The position numbers were made by a program, and so were the translations under genes. The notes beneath the pieces were generated by a model. It did no database searches. It worked only from the letters and a program-made list of their open reading frames with translations, and was not told where the DNA came from. A stretch of DNA of 59,140 bases from a bacterium. GTDB lineage: Bacteria > Planctomycetota > UBA1135 > GCA-002686595. Position 1 is the first letter of the stretch. Every line of letters starts with the position of its first letter. Shown here piece after piece: positions 44,057 through 51,546 of this stretch. The stretch covers positions 1-59,140 of the forward strand of contig JAUIDW010000005.1 of the NCBI GenBank assembly GCA_030428395.1, written 5' to 3'.

Positions 44057-45110
44057 GACGCCCGCGCTCGCGACCAACCGTCGCGCGCGCTGGTTGCTCC
44101 CGCTGCTCCTCGTCGTCCTCGTCGCGCTGACCTGGCACCGGCTCGTCCGGCCGCCCGGCCAGGACGAGCCCGCGCTGTCCGGGCGCGCCCTGGGGACGAC
44201 GTGGTCCGTCCGGCTCGGGCGCGCGGAGCCCGACGACGACCTGCGGGCCGCCATCGAGGCGTGCCTCGACGAGGTCGACCGCGCGATGTCGACGTACCGC
44301 GAGGACTCCGAGCTCTCGCGCTTCAACCGCCACGCCTCGCGCGAGCCCTTCGCCGTCTCCGCGCCCGTGCTCGAGGTCTTCCGCGTCGCGGGCGAGGTCA
44401 GCGAGCGCTCGGGCGGCGCGCTCGACGTGACCGTCGGCCCGCTCGTCGCCCTCTGGGGGTTCGGCGCGGGCGCGCGCATCCCGGCGCCCCCCACGCGGGA
44501 GCAGCTCGAGGAGACGCGCGAGCGCGTCGGCTGGCAGCGCGTCGTGCTGGACGAGGCCGCCGGCACGCTGTCCAAGACGCACCCGGAGGTGGTCTGCGAC
44601 CTGTCGGCGGTCGCCAAGGGCCACGCGGTCGACCGCGTGGCCGCGCTGCTGGCCGGGCGCGGCGCGCGCGACTTCCTGGTCGACGTGGGCGGCGAGCTGC
44701 GGGCCCGCGGCAGCCGCCCCGACGGCGGTCCGTGGCGCGTCGGCATCGAGACGCCCGACGCCACCGGCCGCCGCGTGCTCGAGATCGTCGAGCTGCGCGA
44801 CGAGTCCCTGGCGACGTCCGGCGACTACCGCAACTTCTGGGACGACGACGGCGTCCGGCGCTCGCACCTGATCGACCCCCGCACCGGGGTCCCGATCGAG
44901 CACGGCACGGCCTCGGTCAGCGTGATCCACGCCGACGTGGCCCACGCCGACGCCTGGGCCACGGCCCTCGGCGTCCTCGGCCACGTCGAGGGCCGCGAGG
45001 TCGCGGAGCGAGAGGGCCTGGCGGTACACTTCGTCGTCCGCGAGGCGGGCGGCGGCTTCACCACCCGGGCCACCGACCGCTTCGCCGCCCACGTGCGCTC
45101 CGACCCATGA
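44028..45110 (+). CDS. apbE: FAD:protein FMN transferase
   Basis: The 360-residue protein has an N-terminal membrane anchor ([16 protein letters not shown]) and an ApbE domain: [98 protein letters not shown] and [15 protein letters not shown]. It should attach FMN to the SGAT/TGAT threonines of NqrC and NqrB in the periplasm. Location inside the nqr operon supports that role. It overlaps nqrF by 29 nt and nqrM by 4 nt. Confidence 0.95.
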   Translation: MSSSTTSGARTPALATNRRARWLLPLLLVVLVALTWHRLVRPPGQDEPALSGRALGTTWSVRLGRAEPDDDLRAAIEACLDEVDRAMSTYREDSELSRFNRHASREPFAVSAPVLEVFRVAGEVSERSGGALDVTVGPLVALWGFGAGARIPAPPTREQLEETRERVGWQRVVLDEAAGTLSKTHPEVVCDLSAVAKGHAVDRVAALLAGRGARDFLVDVGGELRARGSRPDGGPWRVGIETPDATGRRVLEIVELRDESLATSGDYRNFWDDDGVRRSHLIDPRTGVPIEHGTASVSVIHADVAHADAWATALGVLGHVEGREVAEREGLAVHFVVREAGGGFTTRATDRFAAHVRSDP

Positions 45111-45274
45111 CCACCTTCCTCGCCACCCTCGCCGTCGTGGCCGTCGTCGTGTTCGCCATGGCGCTGGGCGCGATCCTCCAGGGCCGCCGCCTGCGCGGCT
45201 CTTGCGGCCTCACCGGCGACGACTGCGCCTGCTCGGCACTGCGCGCGCGGAACTGCGAGCACGTCCGGGCCTAG
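45107..45274 (+). CDS. nqrM: Na+-NQR maturation protein NqrM
   Basis: This 55-residue ORF starts at ATG 45107, overlapping the apbE stop (ATGA). It has one membrane segment (FLATLAVVAVVVFAMALGAIL), followed by a Cys-rich tail, GSCGLTGDDCACSALRARNC, with Cys33, Cys40, Cys42 and Cys50. Length, layout and position match NqrM (DUF539 family), which is needed to assemble the iron centre between NqrD and NqrE. The Cys spacing differs slightly from the proteobacterial form. Confidence 0.88.
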   Translation: MTTFLATLAVVAVVVFAMALGAILQGRRLRGSCGLTGDDCACSALRARNCEHVRA

Positions 45275-45293
45275 CGCGCCCGGCCGAGCGGGG

Positions 45294-46217
45294 TCAGAAG
45301 CGCAGGATCACGCCGGCGAGCAGGCCCGACTGCACGACGTCGTAGGTGACGTCGTCCTCGTAGTCCACGGCGAGGTGGCGGTAGCCGAAGGCGAGCTGGA
45401 CCGTGTCCGAGAGCTCCCACCCGAGACCGGCGCCCAGCTCGTAGGCGAAGTCGGAGCCGACGCCGAACCCGCCGACGTCGCCGCGCAGCAGCACGCGGAG
45501 ACGCTCCCCGAGGGGCAGGGACGAGCGCACGCCGACCAGGGGGTCGACCCAGTCCTCGGTGACGTCGCGCGAGATCGGACCGGCCTCGAGGTCGACCTCC
45601 AGGCTCCAGTAGCGCAGGCCGCCCAGGACGTCGAGCCGGCCGTCCTCGAGGACCTCGTAGGCGGCCGTCAGCTCGGCGATGAACTGGTCGATCGTCGCGT
45701 CCACGTCCGCCATCAGCGGTCCGGGCGCCGTCCCGCTGTCCTCGAGCTGGATGTACATCAGGTCCGTGAGGATCCTCCAGCGCGACTCCGGCGGGACCAC
45801 CTCGAACGACACCATCGCGCCGAAGTTCAGGTCGCTGAGGAGGTCCTCGAAGTCGGCCTCGATGTCGCCCACGTTCGACCCGCTGCCCACCGTGCCGTCC
45901 AGGCCGGAGGCGAACAGGTACGGCTTGACCAGGAAGGTCCACGACTCCGCGGCGGGCGCCTCTCCGGAGCCCTGGACGGGCAACGGCGCGGGTGCTCCCG
46001 TGCCCGGAGCGGGAGCGAGCTCCGGCGCGACGAGGTCCGGAGCCGATCGCCCGGCGAAGGGCGTGCGCGGGCCGGGGAGCACGTGGCACCCCGCCGAGGC
46101 GAGGCCCAGGGTCGCCAGCAGGGCGCAGGCGATCCCGGCGCGACCGGCGGTCGGCGCGACCCGACGCGGCCGCGCGCGGCTGCACGGGGGGCCCGTGCGC
46201 CTTCGAGGTCTCGGCAT
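45294..46217 (-). CDS. Outer-membrane beta-barrel-like protein
   Basis: The 307-residue protein has a basic N-terminus and a hydrophobic segment ending at LASAGC (Cys44), so a lipoprotein or cleaved signal is likely. A Pro/Ala-rich linker is followed by alternating strands with aromatic edges (WTFLVKPYLFASGLDG, GAMVSFEVVPPESRWRILTDLMYIQL, DVLGGLRYWSLEVDLEAG, LRVLLRGDVGGFGVGSDFAYELGAGLGWELSDTVQLAFGYRHLAVDYEDD), ending in VQSGLLAGVILRF with the terminal Phe typical of outer-membrane barrels. Substrate or role is unknown. TAGCCT lies 7 nt before the start, suggesting a leaderless mRNA. Confidence 0.85.
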   Translation of the reverse strand: MPRPRRRTGPPCSRARPRRVAPTAGRAGIACALLATLGLASAGCHVLPGPRTPFAGRSAPDLVAPELAPAPGTGAPAPLPVQGSGEAPAAESWTFLVKPYLFASGLDGTVGSGSNVGDIEADFEDLLSDLNFGAMVSFEVVPPESRWRILTDLMYIQLEDSGTAPGPLMADVDATIDQFIAELTAAYEVLEDGRLDVLGGLRYWSLEVDLEAGPISRDVTEDWVDPLVGVRSSLPLGERLRVLLRGDVGGFGVGSDFAYELGAGLGWELSDTVQLAFGYRHLAVDYEDDVTYDVVQSGLLAGVILRF

Positions 46218-46224
46218 GGTCCCG

Positions 46225-46230
46225 AGGCTA
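46225..46230 (-). promoter_or_regulatory. Candidate -10 element TAGCCT abutting outer-membrane protein start
   Basis: TAGCCT on the minus strand ends 7 nt before ATG 46217, consistent with transcription starting at the start codon. Confidence 0.45.
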
Positions 46231-46327
46231 TCGCCGCGGGCGGCCCGGCGCCTACGCCGGAGTCCGCAGGGCCGGGGGGTCCTTCGCCCCGGGCCGACCG
46301 CGCGAGCCGGGCTCCGCGCGAACCCGA

Positions 46328-46355
46328 TTGCAGCCGCCCCGCGGGCCCCTATGCT
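46328..46355 (+). promoter_or_regulatory. Sigma70-like promoter TTGCAG-N16-TATGCT
   Basis: TTGCAG (46328-46333) and TATGCT (46350-46355) are separated by 16 nt, 81 nt before the hydrolase ATG at 46437. It is the only promoter in the window where I see both elements at canonical distance. Confidence 0.55.
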
Positions 46356-46436
46356 CGCTACCGGCGCATCCCGTTCGGATCGCGCCTCGTTCCGCACACC
46401 CTCTCGAGGGTGAACCGTCACGGGAGCCGACGCGCC

Positions 46437-48314
46437 ATGAAGCTCGCACTGCGCTGGAGGGCGGTCCCCACGGTCTGGGTCGCCGCCGCGGCGCTGACCG
46501 TTCCGTCCGGCTGCTTCTCGCAGCCCGTCCGCGTCGAGCGGCGCGGCGAGCAGGCCCTGCACGCCGACCTCGACACCTGCGCGTTGCACGGCAACGAGCC
46601 GAGCGCGCGCACGGCCTGGATCCTGCGCCTGACCGAGCTGGAGGACGAGTACTGGCACGACCCGGTCGGGACGCTCCGGACGATGCACGGCGTGGCGGTG
46701 CGCGAGGACAACCGGCTGGCGCTGTTCGCCATGGCCGAGCTCGCCTACCTGGCGGGGAAGCGCACCGGCGACCGCGACTGCTTCCTGTCCGCGTCCGTCT
46801 ACGCCTACCTCTACCTGCTCGGGCCCGAGGGCGGGCCGCCTCCCAGCCCCTACGGGCGTCGCTTCCGCTGGGCCTGCGACATCTACAACCGCTCGCTGAT
46901 GCGGGCGCTGAAGAGCCCCGACGACGGCTCGCTGCGGCTCCAGGCGGGCCCGCGCTCCTTGACCGCGGGCGCCCTCGAGCTCGAGGTCGACCTGTCGGCC
47001 TTCCCGTTCGAGACGGACGGCCTGGAGCTCCTGCCGGCCGACGAGCTCGACGTGGTCGGGCTGGACTTCCGCGTGCGAGACGGCGGCCTGGGCGCGCCGC
47101 TCATCGCGCTCGTGCAGCGGCGCGGCGAGGGCACCGCCGGCGTCGGCATCCTGGACGAGACGAGCGTCTCCGCGACGCTCTTCCTGCGGATCCACGGCGG
47201 CGCGCGGGACATGGAGGACGGTCTGCGCGGCGAGCTGGAGCTGTACTCGACGTACGACCAGACCGAGATCGAGGTCGCCGACCGGGTCGTCCCGCTCGAG
47301 GCCGACACCAGCGCCACGATCGCCTACGGCCTGCAGGCCTCGGACCTGTGGGACTTCGACCTGGCCGGCTTCTTCGGCGGCCGCGACGCGATGCGGCAGA
47401 ACGGCCTGATCCTCCCGCGGCCGTTCCAGGCCGGGCGCGTGCCGGTGGTGCTGGTGCACGGAACCGCGTCGGACCCCTCGAAGTGGGCCGAGATGCTGAA
47501 CTCGCTCCAGGCCGACCCGGTGATCCGCGCGCGCGTGCAGTTCTGGCTGTTCATCTACACCAGCGGCAACCCCGTGATCTACTCGGCCGCCTCCCTGCGC
47601 GAGGACCTGCAGGCGATGGTCGACCTGCACGACCCCGAGGGGCGCGACGCGGCGCTCCGGAGCATGGTCGTCGTGGGGCACAGCCAGGGGGGTCTCCTGA
47701 CGAAGCTCACGGCGGTCCACCTGGACGCCGACGAGGTCTCGCAGCAGATCCTCGGCCTCCCCCTCGAGGACCTGCAGCTCGACGAGAAGGAGGAGCAGCT
47801 CCTGCGCCGCTGCCTGGACGTCGAGCCCCTGCCCTTCGTGGACCGCGTGGTGTTCCTGGCGACCCCCCACCGCGGCAGCTTCCTGGCCAGCTGGTGGATC
47901 TCGCGCTTCCTCGCCAGGATGATCGCCGTGCCGGGCGAGGTCGTGAACGTCAGCCGCAGCGTGGTGCGCCGCAGCCCGCGGGACCGCCTGCCCACCGGGA
48001 TGCAGAAGCGCGTGCCGACGAGCCTGGACAACATGGACCCGAAGAACCGCGTCCTCCTGCTCCTCGCGGACACCCCGATCGACCCGCGCATCCGGGCGAA
48101 CTCCATCATCCCCATCGGCAACGCGGAGGAACCGGCCGGCGCGGACGACGGCGTCGTCGAGTACGAGAGCGCGCACCTCGAGGACGTGGAGTCCGAGATC
48201 CAGGTCCCCTCGGGGCACTCGTGCCAGGCCCACCCCCGCACCCTGATCGAGATGCGCCGCATCCTGCGCCGGCACCTCGCGGTCCTCGACGGCGCTCCCG
48301 CCGCCGCCCGGTGA
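46437..48314 (+). CDS. Alpha/beta-hydrolase lipoprotein (lipase/esterase-like)
   Basis: The 625-residue protein has a lipoprotein signal (VPSGC, Cys26) and an N-terminal region of about 290 residues with helices and beta structure. A lipase-like domain follows: VPVVLVHGTASDPSKWAEML (oxyanion region), VVGHSQGGLLTKL (nucleophile Ser416), FLATPHRGS and a His-rich end, VPSGHSCQAHP, that may give the catalytic His. It may act on lipids or esters in the periplasm or outer membrane. A hairpin palindrome and the DUF4105 gene follow on the same strand. Confidence 0.9.
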   Translation: MKLALRWRAVPTVWVAAAALTVPSGCFSQPVRVERRGEQALHADLDTCALHGNEPSARTAWILRLTELEDEYWHDPVGTLRTMHGVAVREDNRLALFAMAELAYLAGKRTGDRDCFLSASVYAYLYLLGPEGGPPPSPYGRRFRWACDIYNRSLMRALKSPDDGSLRLQAGPRSLTAGALELEVDLSAFPFETDGLELLPADELDVVGLDFRVRDGGLGAPLIALVQRRGEGTAGVGILDETSVSATLFLRIHGGARDMEDGLRGELELYSTYDQTEIEVADRVVPLEADTSATIAYGLQASDLWDFDLAGFFGGRDAMRQNGLILPRPFQAGRVPVVLVHGTASDPSKWAEMLNSLQADPVIRARVQFWLFIYTSGNPVIYSAASLREDLQAMVDLHDPEGRDAALRSMVVVGHSQGGLLTKLTAVHLDADEVSQQILGLPLEDLQLDEKEEQLLRRCLDVEPLPFVDRVVFLATPHRGSFLASWWISRFLARMIAVPGEVVNVSRSVVRRSPRDRLPTGMQKRVPTSLDNMDPKNRVLLLLADTPIDPRIRANSIIPIGNAEEPAGADDGVVEYESAHLEDVESEIQVPSGHSCQAHPRTLIEMRRILRRHLAVLDGAPAAAR

Positions 48315-48350
48315 GCGCCGCCGTCGAGGCCCTGGCCGCGCGGCCCGGAC

Positions 48351-48370
48351 CGCTCCCCGCGCGGGGAGCG
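48351..48370. repeat. Perfect 20-bp palindrome between two co-oriented genes
   Basis: CGCTCCCCGC-GCGGGGAGCG (48351-48370) can form an 8-bp stem with a GCGC loop. It lies 36 nt after the hydrolase stop and 20 nt before the DUF4105 start, so it may be an attenuator or partial terminator, or an operator. Confidence 0.5.
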
Positions 48371-48390
48371 CACCGGGGTCCCCACCTTCC

Positions 48391-49413
48391 ATGACCGACC
48401 GAGACCCTGCCGGCGCCGCCCGTCCCGGTCGCGCCGCGCGCCTCCTGGCGCCGCTCCTGCTGCTGCCGCCGCTGCTCGCGGGGGTGGGCTGGGGGACCGT
48501 CGCGCTGGCCGTGGACGGACCGGGCCGCGTGGCCGCGGGAGCCTTCGCCCTCCTCGCCCTGGCGGCGCTCGCTCTGCCGCGACCGCGCTGGCGAGGCGTG
48601 GCCGCCTGCGGCGCGCTGTTCGCCGTGGTGCTCGTCTGGTGGCTGCGTCTCGAGCCCCGCAACGACCGCGACTGGCTGCCCGAGGTCCGCCGGCTGGCGA
48701 CCATGCAGGTCGCCGGCGACCGCCTGACCGTGACCAACCTGCGCAACTTCCAGTACGCGGCGGACGGCGTCGTCGAGGAGCGCTGGGAGGAGCGCGCCTA
48801 CGACCTCTCGGGCGTCGTGGGCCTCGACCTGCTGGTCGGCGACTGGGGCGCGGAGATGATCGTGCACACCATGCTCTCGTGGGAGTTCAGCGACGGCCGG
48901 CAACTGGCCGTCTCGATCGAGACCCGCAAGGAGCAGGGCGAGGGCTACTCGGCCCTGCGGGGCTTCTTCCGCCAGTTCGAGCTGTACTACGTCGTCGCCG
49001 ACGAGCGCGACCTCGTCGGCGTGCGGACGGTCGTCCGCGGCGAGCGCGTGCGCCTGTACCGGCTGGCCGTCACCCCCGACCAGGCCCGCGCCCTGCTCGA
49101 GTCCTACGCCGGGCAGGTCAACCGGCTGGCGGAGTCCCCGGCCTGGTACAACGCGCTGGACCACAACTGCACGACGTCGATCCGGCTACACGCCGTCCAC
49201 CTCGGCATCGAGCGGCCGTGGGACTGGCGCATCCTGGTGAACGGGCGGGGCGAGGAGCTGCTGTACCGGCGCGGGATGATCGCGACGTCGCTGCCCTTCG
49301 AGGAGCTGCGCGCGCGCAGCGACGTCACCATGGCCGCGCGCGAGGCCTACGCGCAACCGGAGTTCTCGCGCCTCCTCCGCGAGGGTCTGCCGCCGCGCCC
49401 GGCGGTGCGCTGA
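48391..49413 (+). CDS. DUF4105 (Lnb N-terminal-like) membrane protein
   Basis: The 340-residue protein has about three N-terminal membrane segments, then a periplasmic domain with TVTNLRNFQYAADGVVEERWEERAYDL, FSDGRQLAVSIETRKEQGEGYSALRGFFRQFELYYVVADERD and YNALDHNCTTSIRLH (Cys260), which are the hallmarks of DUF4105/Lnb-N domains. In Bacteroidetes the domain is the N-terminal part of an N-glycan/lacto-N-biose-active protein and may be a cysteine peptidase-like fold. Function is unknown; it is probably an envelope enzyme. A 76-nt gap holding a palindrome separates it from the hydrolase gene. Confidence 0.85.
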   Translation: MTDRDPAGAARPGRAARLLAPLLLLPPLLAGVGWGTVALAVDGPGRVAAGAFALLALAALALPRPRWRGVAACGALFAVVLVWWLRLEPRNDRDWLPEVRRLATMQVAGDRLTVTNLRNFQYAADGVVEERWEERAYDLSGVVGLDLLVGDWGAEMIVHTMLSWEFSDGRQLAVSIETRKEQGEGYSALRGFFRQFELYYVVADERDLVGVRTVVRGERVRLYRLAVTPDQARALLESYAGQVNRLAESPAWYNALDHNCTTSIRLHAVHLGIERPWDWRILVNGRGEELLYRRGMIATSLPFEELRARSDVTMAAREAYAQPEFSRLLREGLPPRPAVR

Positions 49414-49590
49414 CCCGGACGAGGGCGCGCGGAGGATCGCGACCGGACCGCGCGCGCGCGACACGCGGCGCTCGATCCGTCTGGCGTCGCGAACCCGGAT
49501 GTGCCATACCTCACGACGTGGAGCCAGCCGGCCGTACCGGTCGAGGCGCGGCCGCGCTCGCTCCGCCGGGCGGCCGCCCAGCCGCCCGCT

Positions 49591-49612
49591 GTACGCACTC
49601 TTCCGTACGCAC
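49591..49612. repeat. Direct repeat GTACGCAC, two copies 14 nt apart
   Basis: GTACGCAC occurs at 49591-49598 and 49605-49612, 22 nt before the DUF3313 start. It could be a binding site, but two copies of 8 nt may be chance. Confidence 0.35.
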
Positions 49613-49633
49613 CGAACAACCGGAGTTCCCGCC

Positions 49634-50251
49634 ATGCAACGCGCCAGCCTGCTCCTCGCGCTCGCAACCCTCACCCTCCCGCTCGTCGCCGCGTGCAAGG
49701 CGACGGACATCCGGCGAACGGGCTTCCTCAGCGAGTACTCGAAGCTGCAGGAGGTCGACAGCGACAACTTCGCCTACACCAACCCGGGGCTGCGCAAGGG
49801 TCTCTACCCGAAACTGATCTTCGACCCGATCACGGTCACCCTGCAGGACGAGGACCACCGCCGCTTCAGCGACGAGGAGATCCGCGAGCTCGTCAGCTAC
49901 GCGAACACGAAGATGAACGCGGTCCTCGCCCGCCACTTCGAGCTCGTCACGACCCCGGGCCTGGGCACCGCGCGCGTGCGCGTGGCCCTGACGGACATGG
50001 CGAAGTCGAAGCCCCTGATGAACATCATCCCCCAGATGCGGACCTCCGGGGCCGGTCGCGGGGGCGCGGTCGTCGAGGTCGAGTTCCTCGACTCTCGCAC
50101 GAACGAGCAGCTGTTCGCGGCGATCCGACGGAGCCGCGCGGAGTTCCTCTCGGCCAGCGGGTTCACGCCGCTCAGCGACGTCAAGGCCGCGATCGACGCC
50201 TGGGCCGAGCGCACGGACCGCAGCTTCACGGAGCTGCAGGCCGCCGAGTGA
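49634..50251 (+). CDS. DUF3313-type lipoprotein
   Basis: The 205-residue product has a canonical lipobox (LVAAC, Cys21). The mature part begins TGFLSEYSKLQEV, then NPGLRKGLYPKLIFDPITVTLQDED, REL-SYANTKMNAVLARHFELVTTPGLGTARVRVALTDM and GGAVVEVEFLDSRTNEQLFAAIRRSR. This matches the DUF3313 family of uncharacterised envelope lipoproteins. It follows the DUF4105 gene after 220 nt, so it may have its own promoter, though none was found. Confidence 0.87.
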   Translation: MQRASLLLALATLTLPLVAACKATDIRRTGFLSEYSKLQEVDSDNFAYTNPGLRKGLYPKLIFDPITVTLQDEDHRRFSDEEIRELVSYANTKMNAVLARHFELVTTPGLGTARVRVALTDMAKSKPLMNIIPQMRTSGAGRGGAVVEVEFLDSRTNEQLFAAIRRSRAEFLSASGFTPLSDVKAAIDAWAERTDRSFTELQAAE

Positions 50252-50330
50252 GCCTCGGCGGACCGCTCGCACCCCCACCGCGCCCCTTCTGCGGTATCCC
50301 GCGCGGCCGGGACCTCGCCCGAGCCGTCGG

Positions 50331-50672
50331 CTAGCCCCCCCCGCGCCGGCCGCGTCGCCTGCGCGGCCGGGGCGCGGGCAGCGCGTCGGCCGTGGACTGG
50401 ACGAGGCGCCGGAAGCTCTCGCGGTCGCGCATCGCGCGTTCGTCCACGAGCCAGTGATCCTTCGCGCCCGGATAGGGCGGGCAGGGCTCGAGCCCGAGGG
50501 CGGCGCCGTCGACCTGCGCAGTCGGCTTCAGGAAGAGGCGGTCGTCGCACACCAGGGCGACGACCTTCTCGTCGCAGTAGAGGGCGTACTCCCCGAACAT
50601 GGCGCGCGCCCGGACCCGCAGCGGGCCCAGCGCGTCCAGGACGTCGGCGATCGTGTCCTTGCTCGTCCCCAT
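50331..50672 (-). CDS. TfoX N-terminal-domain protein
   Basis: The 113-residue cytosolic protein consists of a TfoX/Sxy N-terminal domain (VLDALGPLRVRARAMFGEYALYCDEKVVALVCDDRLFLKPT, then PPYPGAKDHWLVDERAMRDRESFRRLV), with a basic Arg/Gly tail. Full-length TfoX acts with CRP on competence genes; stand-alone N-terminal domains are common and of unclear function. A TAGCCT hexamer 12 nt before the start is shared with the divergent gene. Confidence 0.9.
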   Translation of the reverse strand: MGTSKDTIADVLDALGPLRVRARAMFGEYALYCDEKVVALVCDDRLFLKPTAQVDGAALGLEPCPPYPGAKDHWLVDERAMRDRESFRRLVQSTADALPAPRPRRRRGRRGGG

Positions 50673-50684
50673 GGCGGCGCCTCC

Positions 50685-50694
50685 AGGCTATCCT
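50685..50694. promoter_or_regulatory. Overlapping divergent -10 elements (TAGCCT minus, TATCCT plus)
   Basis: The sequence AGGCTATCCT reads TAGCCT on the minus strand (12 nt before TfoX start) and TATCCT on the plus strand (10 nt before the next start). The two elements share a TA pair and fit a bidirectional promoter with very short leaders. Confidence 0.5.
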
Positions 50695-50704
50695 GCCGGC
50701 GCCC

Positions 50705-51391
50705 ATGGGGACCGGGAAGAGCGACGGGCGCCGGCGGACCGCGCCGGCGGCGCGGCGGGAGGTCTCCCTCGCGTTCGCGCTCCTCGCCGCGGCCTGCGTC
50801 TCGCGGCCGCACCCGCCGCCGCTCTCCGCGGACGAGCTCGAGCGCCTCGCCGGCGCGCGCCCCACCGCGCTGCGCGTCGAGGTGCGCGCGGCCGACCCCG
50901 AGGCGGTGCCGATCGGCGCCCACGCCGCGCCCGCGGAGGTGGTCGAGGACCTGCGCGCCACCGGGCTCTTCGCCAAGGTCGCCGAGGCCGGCCAGCTCGA
51001 GTCCGCCGCCGACCTGCGCGTCCTCGTGCACACCGACCACCTGCTGCCCTACCACGCGACCCCGGGGCACAACCTCGGCGTGTTCCTCGCCTCCGCCGTC
51101 GTGCCCGTCCGGTGGAAGGAGACGGCGGGACACCGGCTGACGCTCGCGCCGGTCCGCCCGGGCGACACGGGCGAGGCGCCCGCGCCGGTCGAGGTCGACA
51201 CGACCTGGGAGGGCACCCAGCTGCTCTGGGGCCTGGCGCCCTTCGTGAACCTCGCGCCGGACCGCAGCCTGCTCGCCCCGCGGAAGGCCGAGGTCGCGCG
51301 GCTGAAGCTGGCGCTCCTGCCCGCCCTCGCCGGCGCGCCCGCCGCGCCCCCGGCGCAGCGGCCGCTGGCGCCCGCCGCAGCCGTCCGCTAG
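50705..51391 (+). CDS. Predicted lipoprotein of unknown function
   Basis: The 228-residue protein has a lipobox (LLAAAC, Cys31) after a basic n-region. The mature part has short strands and helices: PTALRVEVRAADPEAVPIGAHAAPAEVVEDLRATGLFAKVAEAG and LRVLVHTDHLLPYHATPGHNLGVFLASAVVPVRW, with a Pro/Ala-rich C-terminus. It shares the general layout of the lipoprotein at 9966-10628 (strand, variable helix, strand), but I cannot show homology by eye. It is divergent from the TfoX gene with a shared promoter. Confidence 0.75.
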   Translation: MGTGKSDGRRRTAPAARREVSLAFALLAAACVSRPHPPPLSADELERLAGARPTALRVEVRAADPEAVPIGAHAAPAEVVEDLRATGLFAKVAEAGQLESAADLRVLVHTDHLLPYHATPGHNLGVFLASAVVPVRWKETAGHRLTLAPVRPGDTGEAPAPVEVDTTWEGTQLLWGLAPFVNLAPDRSLLAPRKAEVARLKLALLPALAGAPAAPPAQRPLAPAAAVR

Positions 51392-51546
51392 ACCGAGGCG
51401 GTGCGCCCCGGCTCCCCGCTCCTCCGCGCCGGACGCCCCGCGGACACGCCCCGCGCGGGCCCACCGCCGTCGCGCGCCCGTCCCCGGTGTGACCGGGGCG
51501 CGCGGGGCGGCTACCGGGGCGACCCGCCCCCACTCCCGAGGACCCC

